From CBDUBS01 sp965365445 (GTDB taxonomy: Bacteria > Bacteroidota > Rhodothermia > Rhodothermales > DASSAV01): DNA of 7,658 nt. Positions 1-6,723 of this stretch are shown here, one piece after another. Each line of letters opens with the position of its first letter. Positions within the stretch are counted from its first letter, which is position 1. The stretch is from the NCBI GenBank assembly GCA_965365445.1, contig CBDUBS010000173.1, positions 1 through 7,658 of the forward strand. Direction: 5' to 3'. The notes under the pieces are model-generated. The model had not been told where the DNA came from and searched no databases. It was given only the letters and a program-made list of their open reading frames with translations. Made by a program: the position numbers and the translations under genes.

Positions 1-1
1 T

Positions 2-1096
2 TTCGATGGCGCCCTCCGTGGTTTCGATGGCATCGAGTGCGTTTTTCAACAGGTTCTCGATAACCCACTCGAACAGTTCGGCATTGAGCGGAACGTGTAT
101 CTCAGGAGGCACCGCCACACGTAACGATACCTTCTTGCCCTGCTGCGGGATGCGGCGGCGCATGTACTCGGCCGCCCCGCCGACGACCGGCTCCAGGGCC
201 AGCATCTCCAGCCGGGGCAACGAACCGATATCGGAAAAGCGGCTGGTTACCCTGCGTAGCCGGTCGATATCTTTTTCGATTTCATCGACCGCCATCCGGG
301 TGGTATTCGTCGCGTTGTTTTCCAGCCGGAGCAACTCGACCCATCCCATCAGGCTTGAAATAGGGGTGCCCAGCTGGTGGGCGGCTTCCTTCGCCATGCC
401 TACCCACAAACCTCGCTGTTCGCTCCGACGAACGGAGGCAAAACCCAGGTACCCGATCAGAATGAACGCGCCGACGAAAACGAGCTGGATGTACGGAAAC
501 AGTCGCAGTTCACGGATCAGGTGCGATTCGCCGTAGTGGACGAGCAACTTGAGCCGCGCATCACCGAAATCCTGCTCCACGAGGATTGGCGGAGCATAGG
601 TTTCATCCATCTCAGCCGCCAGTTCCAGCAGCGTACGAACGTGCCGGACTGAATCGGGGGAGGAGGCCCCGGATTTCAGCGAAGGTACGTTTTTGCTGGC
701 GAGAATTTGCGTCCGGCTGGAATCCGTAACTATGGCCGGAATGCCGAAATCGCTCTGTGTGATAATGTAATCCACCAGCTCCACTTCGGCCGGAGGCGGC
801 ATGGTCAGCGCCCAGTCGATGGCGCTCTGATAATTCGGCGATCGATTCGGCGCGTATGCTCCGCGAACATCGCTCAGGAAGCGTTGCAACTCCTGAAACT
901 CCGTCACATACGGATTTACCGCTTCCGCGCCGGAGAGTTGTTCCTGCGCTTTGGCCCACAACTCGATGATGAACTGCTCCCGCTCGCGCAGGCGGCTGAC
1001 GAGTCGATCGGTGTAAAGAACGGAAGCGACGGCGATGAGCACCGCGAAAAAGAACAACCCTAGCTTTACGTTGACCGATCGACGATATGCCTTCAT
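2..1096 (-). CDS. Membrane sensor histidine kinase, N-terminal part (C-terminus beyond left edge)
   Basis: Inner-membrane sensor kinase of a two-component system; the stimulus and the response regulator are unknown. The frame stays open to the left edge, giving 365 codons. Residues about 12-28 form a first membrane helix. Residues 29-198 form an extracytoplasmic sensor region with no domain I recognise, and residues about 200-221 form a second helix. The dimerisation/phosphoacceptor helix follows with the motif KEAAHQLGTPISSL, where H240 is the expected phosphorylated histidine; HQLGTP replaces the commoner HELRTP. The N-box of the HATPase_c domain is visible as ENLLKNALDAIE (N348, N352). The G-boxes that complete the ATP site lie outside the window. 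The start is supported by GAGGGG just upstream (1101-1106). It lies 134 bases after purA, with a hairpin between them, so co-transcription is uncertain. Seen: topology, H-box and N-box. Inferred: signalling role. Confidence 0.93.
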   Translation of the reverse strand, partial: MKAYRRSVNVKLGLFFFAVLIAVASVLYTDRLVSRLREREQFIIELWAKAQEQLSGAEAVNPYVTEFQELQRFLSDVRGAYAPNRSPNYQSAIDWALTMPPPAEVELVDYIITQSDFGIPAIVTDSSRTQILASKNVPSLKSGASSPDSVRHVRTLLELAAEMDETYAPPILVEQDFGDARLKLLVHYGESHLIRELRLFPYIQLVFVGAFILIGYLGFASVRRSEQRGLWVGMAKEAAHQLGTPISSLMGWVELLRLENNATNTTRMAVDEIEKDIDRLRRVTSRFSDIGSLPRLEMLALEPVVGGAAEYMRRRIPQQGKKVSLRVAVPPEIHVPLNAELFEWVIENLLKNALDAIETTEGAIE

Positions 1097-1198
1097 GGCG
1101 CCCCTCGGCTGAATGGACCCTCAACACGCCCTCGCCTGCGTTCCGCGTGGGCCCGCCCATCCCTCGAGAAGAATCAGCACGCTGACACGCGCGCGTAC

Positions 1199-1227
1199 CC
1201 ACGCCGCTCTCGCCCGGAGCGGTGCGG
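1199..1227 (-). terminator. Hairpin directly after purA stop (no U-tract)
   Basis: An inverted repeat begins 4 bases after the purA stop codon. The core arms are 6 bp (CCGCTC and GAGCGG) around a 7-base loop. The stem extends outward to 11 positions with one A-C mismatch and one G-U pair in the purA mRNA. The transcript that follows is GC-rich with no run of T, so this is not a classic intrinsic terminator. It may be a 3' stabilising structure, a weak terminator, or chance in GC-rich DNA. Confidence 0.35.
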
Positions 1228-1230
1228 CGC

Positions 1231-2517
1231 TCAGGCCCGGATGCTTCCCGTTATGGTCTGGTTGCGCTTGGGTCCCGTCGAGATCATACTGATTCCTACG
1301 CCCAACTGGGAGGCGATGAATTTCAAATAGCTTTGAGCCGTTTCCGGCAGGGCATCGAACGTATCCACACCGGCGATGGATTCCGACCACCCCGGAAGGG
1401 TTTCGTAAATCGGCTGAACTCGCTCCAGGATCTGTCCGTCCGCCGGAAAACGGGAAAGGGTTCGCCCGTCCACCTCGTACCGGGTGCACACCTGTATTTC
1501 GTCATGCCCGCTCAGCACATCCAACTTGGTAATGGCCAGGTCGGTAAATCCGTTGATCATGGCGCTGTAGCGCAGGGCCACCAGGTCGAGCCACCCGCAG
1601 CGGCGCGGCCGGCCCGTGGTGGCGCCGTATTCGTTGCCCGTGCGGCGAAGCTCCTCTCCCAGGGCATCGTCCAGCTCGGTAGGGAACGGCCCGTTGCCTA
1701 CGCGCGTGCAGTATGCCTTCACGATCCCGATGACCCGTTTCACTTCGGTAGCCGGAACGCCCAGGCCGGTGCAGCAGCCTCCCACGGTGGGGTGACTGGA
1801 CGTAACGAACGGATAGGTGCCGAAATCCACGTCGAGGAGCGCCCCCTGCGCTCCTTCCGCCAGGACGTGCTTGCCTTCCTTCAAGGCGTGGCAGAGGTAG
1901 TGCGTCGTATCGGTAACGAACGGATCGATCTGTTTGTCGAACTCGACGTATTCCTCGATGATGGCGTCCAGGTTCAGTTCTTCGGCTCCATACACGCTTT
2001 TCAGGATGGCGTTTTTCTCCTCGATGGCCCGGGTGAGCTTTGCCCGAAGGATGTCCCGGTCGAGCAGATCGACCACCCGGATACCGGTCCGGGCATATTT
2101 ATCCATATACGAAGGCCCGATCCCGCGGCCCGTCGTCCCGATGGCGTCGGCGTCGCGATACCGTTCCCGGGCCTGTTCCACCTTCTTGTGGTACGGCATG
2201 ATCAGGTGAGCGTTCTGCGAGATGAACAGGCGGCCTTCCACCTCGTAGCCCAGCTCCCGGATCATCCGGATTTCCTCCATCACCGCCACCGGGTCGATGA
2301 CGACGCCGTTGCCGATGACACAGGTCACTCCCTCGTGAAAAATGCCGCTCGGTACGAGGTGGAGCACGAATGTTTTATCGCCCCAGCTGATGGTATGTCC
2401 GGCATTGGCTCCTCCCTGATACCGGGCGACGATATCGACCTGCGGGCTGATCAGGTCTACGATTTTCCCTTTTCCTTCGTCGCCCCACTGACTTCCTATG
2501 ACTACGGTGACCGGCAT
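1231..2517 (-). CDS. purA: Adenylosuccinate synthetase
   Basis: Cytoplasmic enzyme joining IMP and aspartate with GTP to make adenylosuccinate, the first committed step from IMP to AMP. The 428-residue length fits the family (about 420-435). The signature GSQWGDEGKGKIVD is at residues 8-21 with catalytic D13. GGANAGHT at 35-42 carries catalytic H41. TTGRGIGPSY (128-137), the EGAQG/LLDVDFGTYPFVTSS stretch (221-240), RVGNGPFPTE (272-281), EYGATTGRPRR (296-306) and the guanine-binding KLDVLSG (331-337) are all intact. The frame stays open upstream to 2646, but I take the ATG at 2517: the family starts with a few residues before VVIGSQWGDEGK, the extra 43 residues are Arg/Ala-rich and would cross two hairpins, and GAGAGA precedes this ATG. 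No substitutions stand out at key residues. Confidence 0.98.
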   Translation of the reverse strand: MPVTVVIGSQWGDEGKGKIVDLISPQVDIVARYQGGANAGHTISWGDKTFVLHLVPSGIFHEGVTCVIGNGVVIDPVAVMEEIRMIRELGYEVEGRLFISQNAHLIMPYHKKVEQARERYRDADAIGTTGRGIGPSYMDKYARTGIRVVDLLDRDILRAKLTRAIEEKNAILKSVYGAEELNLDAIIEEYVEFDKQIDPFVTDTTHYLCHALKEGKHVLAEGAQGALLDVDFGTYPFVTSSHPTVGGCCTGLGVPATEVKRVIGIVKAYCTRVGNGPFPTELDDALGEELRRTGNEYGATTGRPRRCGWLDLVALRYSAMINGFTDLAITKLDVLSGHDEIQVCTRYEVDGRTLSRFPADGQILERVQPIYETLPGWSESIAGVDTFDALPETAQSYLKFIASQLGVGISMISTGPKRNQTITGSIRA

Positions 2518-2527
2518 GGTTTCTCTC
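2518..2527 (-). promoter_or_regulatory. purA ribosome binding site
   Basis: On the minus strand GAGAGAAACC immediately precedes the ATG at 2517. It is a moderate purine-rich Shine-Dalgarno site and supports this start over the upstream in-frame start at 2646. It sits just outside the foot of the leader hairpin, separated from it by four bases. Confidence 0.55.
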
Positions 2528-2531
2528 GCTA

Positions 2532-2563
2532 GGGTACCCCTCGCCGGCGCGGCGGGCGTACCC
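2532..2563 (-). repeat. Inverted repeat / hairpin in the purA leader
   Basis: Outer arms GGGTAC and GTACCC (6 bp) enclose an inner perfect 5-bp stem, CGCCG and CGGCG, with a 3-base loop; a short uneven internal loop separates the two stems. In the transcript it ends 14 bases before the purA ATG, next to the ribosome binding site. It could affect translation or act as an operator, but no known riboswitch class is recognisable. Function is inference. Confidence 0.5.
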
Positions 2564-2571
2564 GGTTCAGG

Positions 2572-2606
2572 CAAAAGGAAGGCGGCGAGGGATACCCGCC
2601 GCCTTC
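2572..2606 (-). terminator. Intrinsic terminator after the STAS gene / upstream of purA
   Basis: Read on the minus strand, perfect 9-bp arms GAAGGCGGC and GCCGCCTTC enclose GGG-ATA-CCC, which extends the stem by 3 bp past a 2-base bulge. CTTTTG follows at once. A GC-rich stem followed by a short T-run is the usual rho-independent form. It lies about 100 bases after the STAS stop and 55 bases before the purA start. It should end the STAS transcript, or act as an attenuator if purA is transcribed from further upstream. Confidence 0.65.
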
Positions 2607-2703
2607 GCGTAGTGCTCACTCTCCCCTGCGAACAAAACCCACCCACGGCGCTGCCGCAACGTCGATTTATGCAGGGGTGCTACAGGCGTACGTACTGCGC
2701 TCT

Positions 2704-3066
2704 TTACGCACCGGCTTCCGGCGCGCTTTCGTCGTAACTGCCGACGGCCTCGTCTACCGATTCGTAGTGCTTGAAAACCGTAATCAGCTTCGTAATGACC
2801 AGCAGCGACTGAATCCGGTCCGCCACGTTGGCCAGCCGCAGGTCGCCTCCGGCATTGCGCATGGTTGTCATGCCGCTGATCAGCATTCCCAGACCGCTCG
2901 AGTTCATGAAGCTGACTTTACCCAGATCGACGATGACGTTCTTCTTGCCCTTATCCTTGAGGTCGTGAAGCGTCTCGTGCAATTTGGCCCCGTCGGGTCC
3001 TCCCATCACGTTGCCTTTGAGCGTGATTACGACCGCATTGTACCGTTCATCTACGCTGTAATTCAT
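2704..3066 (-). CDS. STAS-domain anti-anti-sigma factor (SpoIIAA/RsbV family)
   Basis: Small cytoplasmic switch protein. Family members bind a cognate anti-sigma kinase when unphosphorylated and release the sigma factor or other partner; phosphorylation of a conserved serine blocks this. The 120 residues are one STAS domain, close to the 117 of SpoIIAA. Strand-forming AVVITLKGNV is at 11-20, VIVDLGKVSFMNSSGLGMLI is at 44-63, and a C-terminal helix ends in an acidic tail. The phospho-site is the SSGLG pair S56/S57, most likely S57 by comparison with SpoIIAA. The preceding residue is N55 where Asp is common. No clear Shine-Dalgarno precedes the ATG. The gene lies 100 bases after secF, and a terminator follows it. 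No partner kinase or PP2C phosphatase is in the window. A role in general stress, envelope or motility control is equally possible. Confidence 0.92.
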   Translation of the reverse strand: MNYSVDERYNAVVITLKGNVMGGPDGAKLHETLHDLKDKGKKNVIVDLGKVSFMNSSGLGMLISGMTTMRNAGGDLRLANVADRIQSLLVITKLITVFKHYESVDEAVGSYDESAPEAGA

Positions 3067-3165
3067 GTTGTGTCCGGGATCTATGAGTGGTTATGACGCA
3101 CTTCGACGAAGGCCGGCAGCCCTCGCGCTGCTTGATCCATCCGACTGCCATCCCCTTTGCCGATG

Positions 3166-4080
3166 TTACGCGCGCTTCCGTAAAGCCGCCTGCTTGCGCA
3201 ACTCGATTACGACGGGCGCGGCAACGAAGATGGAGGAATACGTACCGATACCTATACCAAACAACAGGGCAAACGCGAAACCGCGCAGCACCTCACCACC
3301 GAATATAAAGAGCACGAATACGGTGAGCAAGGTTGTTCCGGAGGTAATAATCGTGCGGCTGAGTGTGGTATTGATCGATCGGTTGACCACCCGGTCGAAC
3401 GCTTCGGTTTTGAACATGCCGGCATACTCGCGGATTCGGTCGAACACGACCACCGTATCGTTGATGGAATACCCAACGATGGTCAGAAACGCCGCTATGA
3501 TGGCCTGGTCGATCTGAAGCGAGAACGGCAGCACCCCCTGGAGGAGGGAAAAAAGCCCCAGGGTGATCGTCACGTCGTGGAACAGCGAGGCCACGGCGCC
3601 CAGCCCGTACCGCCATTCGAACCGGATGAGGATGTAGGCAAAGATGACGAGCAAAGCGCCCAGCACCGAGTAAATGGCCCCCTGTTTGAGGTCCTCGGCA
3701 AAACGCGGGCCTACGATGTCCGTTTTGATGACCTGTGGCGAAGAGCCGGCGAACCCTGTAGAGATGCCGTCGAGGATGCGGCCCTCCACTTCCTGGAGAT
3801 CTCCTTCGCTGTGCGTCCGGATGAGGAGCTGCGCTTCCCCGAACGTCTTCACTTCCGGCTCGGATCCAAGCGCTGAGGCCAGCCTGGACCGCACCTGCGT
3901 GACGCTGATCGGCTCGGAAGTCTCGATGACGAACTCCATGCCCCCGCGGAAATCGATGCCCATCTCGATACCCCGGGTAGCCAGAGAAATGAGGCTGACG
4001 ATCAGCAGAACAGCCGAAAGGGCATATGCTTTCTGCCGGTTGTTTACGAACTCGAAGTTCGCATTTTCAAAAATTCGCAT
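3166..4080 (-). CDS. secF: Protein translocase subunit SecF
   Basis: Inner-membrane RND-type subunit that, with SecD, uses the proton gradient to help complete export through SecYEG. At 304 residues it has the usual length and layout. Membrane helix 1 is at about 17-34. A periplasmic domain opens with GIDFRGGMEF (41-50), and five more helices follow (about 134-152, 159-182, 188-212, 245-262 and 266-293). The conserved VGYSINDTVVVFDRIRE (202-218) carries D208, equivalent to the functionally important Asp of E. coli SecF. TTLSRTIITSGTTLLTV (238-254) and the Gly-rich last helix are also typical. AGGA seven bases upstream (4088-4091) supports the start. It lies 90 bases after secD and surely works with it. 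Confidence 0.98.
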   Translation of the reverse strand: MRIFENANFEFVNNRQKAYALSAVLLIVSLISLATRGIEMGIDFRGGMEFVIETSEPISVTQVRSRLASALGSEPEVKTFGEAQLLIRTHSEGDLQEVEGRILDGISTGFAGSSPQVIKTDIVGPRFAEDLKQGAIYSVLGALLVIFAYILIRFEWRYGLGAVASLFHDVTITLGLFSLLQGVLPFSLQIDQAIIAAFLTIVGYSINDTVVVFDRIREYAGMFKTEAFDRVVNRSINTTLSRTIITSGTTLLTVFVLFIFGGEVLRGFAFALLFGIGIGTYSSIFVAAPVVIELRKQAALRKRA

Positions 4081-4170
4081 GGTAATATCCTGAAAAAGGG
4101 TGTTGACTGTAAGTAGTCCCGCAACCGGATCGGCCTGCCTGCATCGGGCAGTACCGCCGAGCCGGGCCGG

Positions 4171-6069
4171 TCAGCCGAAGTTTACGCTCATGCGCCGCTC
4201 GCCGATCATGTAGTCGAACACGACGCGCGTGATGATGATGGCGCTGAACAGCGAGGCCAGAATACCGGCCATCAGCGTAACTGCGAAGCCCTGGATCGGT
4301 CCGACGCCGAACGAGTACAGGATGGCGCCGACGAAGAAGGTGGTTACGTTGGCGTCGAAGATGGCGCTGAACGCCTTCGAGTAGCCCGTTTCGAGCGCCG
4401 CCTTCATCGTTTTGCCGGTTGCCTGTTCCTCCCGCACCCTTTCGAAGATGAGCACGTTGGCGTCCACCGCCATACCGATGGTCAGCACGATACCGGCGAT
4501 ACCCGGCAGGGTCAGGGTGGCGTTGAATGCCGCCAGAATACCCAGAATGAAGATAATGTTCAGGAGCAAGGCCAGGTCGGCGATGATGCCCGCCGTCCGG
4601 TAGTAAAAGATCATGAAGAGGGCGACGAGCAGCAAGCCCAGCATGACCGAATTGAGTCCGGCACGGATGGATGCGGCGCCGAGGCTCGGGCCGACGGTGC
4701 GTTCTTCAACGATCTCTACCGGGGCCGGTAGAGCGCCCGACTTGAGCACCGTAACGATGTCCTGGGCTTCCTCCCGGGAATCGAGGCCCGTGATGGACGA
4801 GCGCCCCCCCACGATGCGGTTGATTACCGTCGGATAGGAATACACGTACCGATCCAGCACAATCGCGACGGGCTTGTTTACGTTGGCGCCCGTAATACGG
4901 GCCCAGTCGCGCGCCCCTTCCGAGTTCATCACCATGGTTACTTCCGCCTGATTGAGCTCATTGAACTCGACCGTGGCGTCCGTAATGACCTCGCCGGTCA
5001 GCTCCACTTGCCGGCGCGTAGCCAGAAGATAGTAAAGCTCCCGTCCGTCCTCGGTGGTGGCTACCGGCGTGGCCGTGTAAAGCAGTTCCGTACCCGGAGG
5101 CAGCAACGCCTGCACGCGGGGCTCCGAGAGCAGCCGGTTGACTTCGGCCGTATCGCCTTCGGCTACCATGCCGAACTGGACGCCCTGCCCCACCGGCTGA
5201 AGCACCCGGAGCAACCGATTGGTGTTGCCCGAATTCAGGGTATCGGAGGCAAGCGGAGCGGCGACCGGGACGTTTGCGTTGGTATCGGCGTCGGCCAGGG
5301 ACGGCGCGGCCGCGCTGCTATCGGCGGCGGTGTCGGCCGCAGCGGGCGAACGACCGTCCTCGTAATACTCGATGATCTGTTGCAGCGAGCGCTGTACCTC
5401 ATCCTGCTCCGCCATCAACCGAAACTCGAGCCGTGCGGTGCCGCGCAGCAACTTGCGGACACGCTCGGGGTCGGATACGCCCGGCAATTCGACCGCTACG
5501 CGCCGCGTGCCCTGCTTGATGATGGATGGCTCGGTTACACCGAAACGGTCCACGCGCTGCCGGATGATCTCGATGGCGCGGTTGACGGCTTCCTCCGCTT
5601 CGGCGTGCAGGTACTGGGCCACTTCGGCATTGCTCGAACGGCGCGTGATGCCGGCGTCGGCGTTGCGGAAGTAGCGGGAAAGCCGGGCGTTCGGATCGCG
5701 CCGCTCGAACTCCTCTACGAACGTCTCTATGATGGAAACGTCGCTGGTATTGGCCCGCTCGCGGGCGGCGGCCAGAACCTGCTCGAACGTCTGATCCGTG
5801 TCGGTGGCCAGCTCGCGGATGAGCGCGTCGATGCGCACTTCGAGCGAAACGTGCATGCCGCCCTGCAGATCGAGCCCCAGCTTCAGGGCTTCTTCTTCAA
5901 CAGTACGGATGCGGGCGAAATTCTCTTCTTCGTACCGAGCGAGCTCTTCACCCTGAAGCTTGCTCATCTTCCGGTTCATGAAGTAGCTCTGGAACGAGGG
6001 GTAGAGGTAATACCCCGAAAGCACGAGGAAGGCGGCGATAAGGAAAATCCTGAATCCGTGACCTTTCAT
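4171..6069 (-). CDS. secD: Protein translocase subunit SecD
   Basis: Partner of SecF in the proton-driven accessory complex of the Sec translocon; the large periplasmic P1 region is thought to grip emerging substrates. It has 632 residues. Helix 1 is at 8-25, and GLDLQGGMHVSLEV (65-78) is the conserved entry to P1. IEIIRQRVDRFGVTEPSI (166-183) and ELPGV (194-198) are family signatures. Five more helices run from about 472 to 618. GMAVDANVLIFERVREE (532-548) carries D536, matching the essential Asp of E. coli SecD. Residues about 240-285 form an Ala/Asp/Ser/Thr-rich, low-complexity stretch within P1 that looks like a flexible linker. No good Shine-Dalgarno precedes the ATG at 6069, but the start fits because the first helix begins after the short basic MKGHGFR. 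A palindrome lies 35 bases upstream. Confidence 0.98.
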   Translation of the reverse strand: MKGHGFRIFLIAAFLVLSGYYLYPSFQSYFMNRKMSKLQGEELARYEEENFARIRTVEEEALKLGLDLQGGMHVSLEVRIDALIRELATDTDQTFEQVLAAARERANTSDVSIIETFVEEFERRDPNARLSRYFRNADAGITRRSSNAEVAQYLHAEAEEAVNRAIEIIRQRVDRFGVTEPSIIKQGTRRVAVELPGVSDPERVRKLLRGTARLEFRLMAEQDEVQRSLQQIIEYYEDGRSPAAADTAADSSAAAPSLADADTNANVPVAAPLASDTLNSGNTNRLLRVLQPVGQGVQFGMVAEGDTAEVNRLLSEPRVQALLPPGTELLYTATPVATTEDGRELYYLLATRRQVELTGEVITDATVEFNELNQAEVTMVMNSEGARDWARITGANVNKPVAIVLDRYVYSYPTVINRIVGGRSSITGLDSREEAQDIVTVLKSGALPAPVEIVEERTVGPSLGAASIRAGLNSVMLGLLLVALFMIFYYRTAGIIADLALLLNIIFILGILAAFNATLTLPGIAGIVLTIGMAVDANVLIFERVREEQATGKTMKAALETGYSKAFSAIFDANVTTFFVGAILYSFGVGPIQGFAVTLMAGILASLFSAIIITRVVFDYMIGERRMSVNFG

Positions 6070-6103
6070 AGTCGTATTTCAGTCAAGAGGATGATGGAAC
6101 TGT

Positions 6104-6118
6104 TGCCGTAGTACGGCA
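6104..6118. repeat. Palindrome upstream of secD
   Basis: TGCCGT-AGT-ACGGCA: perfect 6-bp arms around three bases, centred about 42 bases before the secD ATG. It could be a regulator binding site or a short leader hairpin. There is one copy only and no known consensus that I recognise. Confidence 0.3.
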
Positions 6119-6167
6119 CAGACCGGTAAGGGGAAGAGACGAATCATTCAGGCGATCCGTCCAAAGG

Positions 6168-6186
6168 GCAGACGCGGGGCGTCCGC
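6168..6186 (-). terminator. Weak hairpin between the exported-protein gene and secD
   Basis: On the minus strand GCGGACGC and GCGTCTGC pair (7 of 8 positions) around CCC, followed by CCTTTGG. It lies about 30 bases after the stop of the small exported-protein gene. The T-run is only three bases, so termination would be weak. It may separate that gene from secD. Confidence 0.3.
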
Positions 6187-6214
6187 AGGGAAAGGAAGGG
6201 ACGTTGTCAACCGG

Positions 6215-6658
6215 CTAGGGGCCGAGCGTCCGTTCGGAAGAAAGGATACGGGTAGTTTGAATTACCCGAGGAGATAAGCGTAGCCGAAGGGGGTTCCCGG
6301 TGTACGTCCCGATCGGAGTGCTGCGCTCGGCCGTGATCGCCGGGGCGAAACTCTGCCAGGACCGGGACGACGTATCCAGATTGATTCCTCTGGCTACCAC
6401 CCATACGGCATAGGAGAGGGGTATCCTCGCTTCCAGACCGCCCTCTGAAGAAACAGGCGAATCATCCGGGGCAGCCTGCGCATCGTTATAACCAACCAGC
6501 ACCGAAATCAGGTCGGATGCCGGAGCGCATAACGCACCGGAAACGGAACAGTCCGCTCGCGCCGCCGGGGCCAGAACGACCGGCAGCAAACTCGTAGCCA
6601 TCAGGACGACCACGAACCGCTTATTCCATTTCGAGCGGAAACAGGGCATACAATGCAT
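6215..6658 (-). CDS. Small exported protein of unknown function
   Basis: I do not recognise a family. The 147 residues begin with a convincing Sec signal peptide: basic SKWNKR, hydrophobic FVVVLMATSLLPVVL (about 15-29), then APAARA with probable cleavage before DC near residue 36. Asp before the Cys argues against a lipoprotein. The mature part, about 112 residues, has two cysteines near its N-terminus (about seven residues apart) that could form a disulphide. After an acidic, Pro/Ser-rich spacer, alternating polar and hydrophobic segments such as LEARIPLSYAVWVVARGI look like beta strands. Starts at 6658 and 6649 are both possible; neither has a Shine-Dalgarno, and both keep the whole signal peptide. 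A sigma-70-like promoter lies about 75-110 bases upstream. It could be a small outer-membrane or periplasmic protein, or the remains of a longer beta-rich one. The signal peptide is the main evidence that it is real. Confidence 0.6.
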   Translation of the reverse strand: MHCMPCFRSKWNKRFVVVLMATSLLPVVLAPAARADCSVSGALCAPASDLISVLVGYNDAQAAPDDSPVSSEGGLEARIPLSYAVWVVARGINLDTSSRSWQSFAPAITAERSTPIGTYTGNPLRLRLSPRVIQTTRILSSERTLGP

Positions 6659-6723
6659 TCAACACAGGAAGCGGGCGCTATCCGGCCCCACCGAACAGAC
6701 TTCGGAAAGCACTCCTACCGAAA

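Noticed and set aside
1174..1196. TCAGC-AC-GCTGA inverted repeat and the adjacent ACGCGCGCGT between purA and the kinase gene
   Set aside because: The arms are short in GC-rich DNA, with a single copy and no promoter elements around it; I could not support an operator or regulatory call.
612..1202. 196-codon minus-strand ORF over the kinase gene
   Set aside because: It is a wrong-frame reading of the kinase N-terminus. The kinase frame has membrane helices, an H-box and an N-box; this one is Arg/Gly/Ser-rich with no motif.
1222..2532. 436-codon plus-strand ORF opposite purA
   Set aside because: It is an antisense shadow of purA: purA carries every conserved motif and the opposite-strand product is rich in His/Arg/Asp with no recognisable domain. 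GC-rich codon bias keeps this antisense frame open.
5008..6111. 367-codon plus-strand ORF opposite secD
   Set aside because: It is an antisense shadow; its Gly/Arg-rich product has no domain and overlaps the well-conserved P1 region of SecD.
6205..6210. Perfect TTGACA on the minus strand after the exported-protein gene, as a secD promoter
   Set aside because: No acceptable -10 box exists at 16-19 bases spacing (the 17-base position reads TGCGGA), and a hairpin lies directly downstream.
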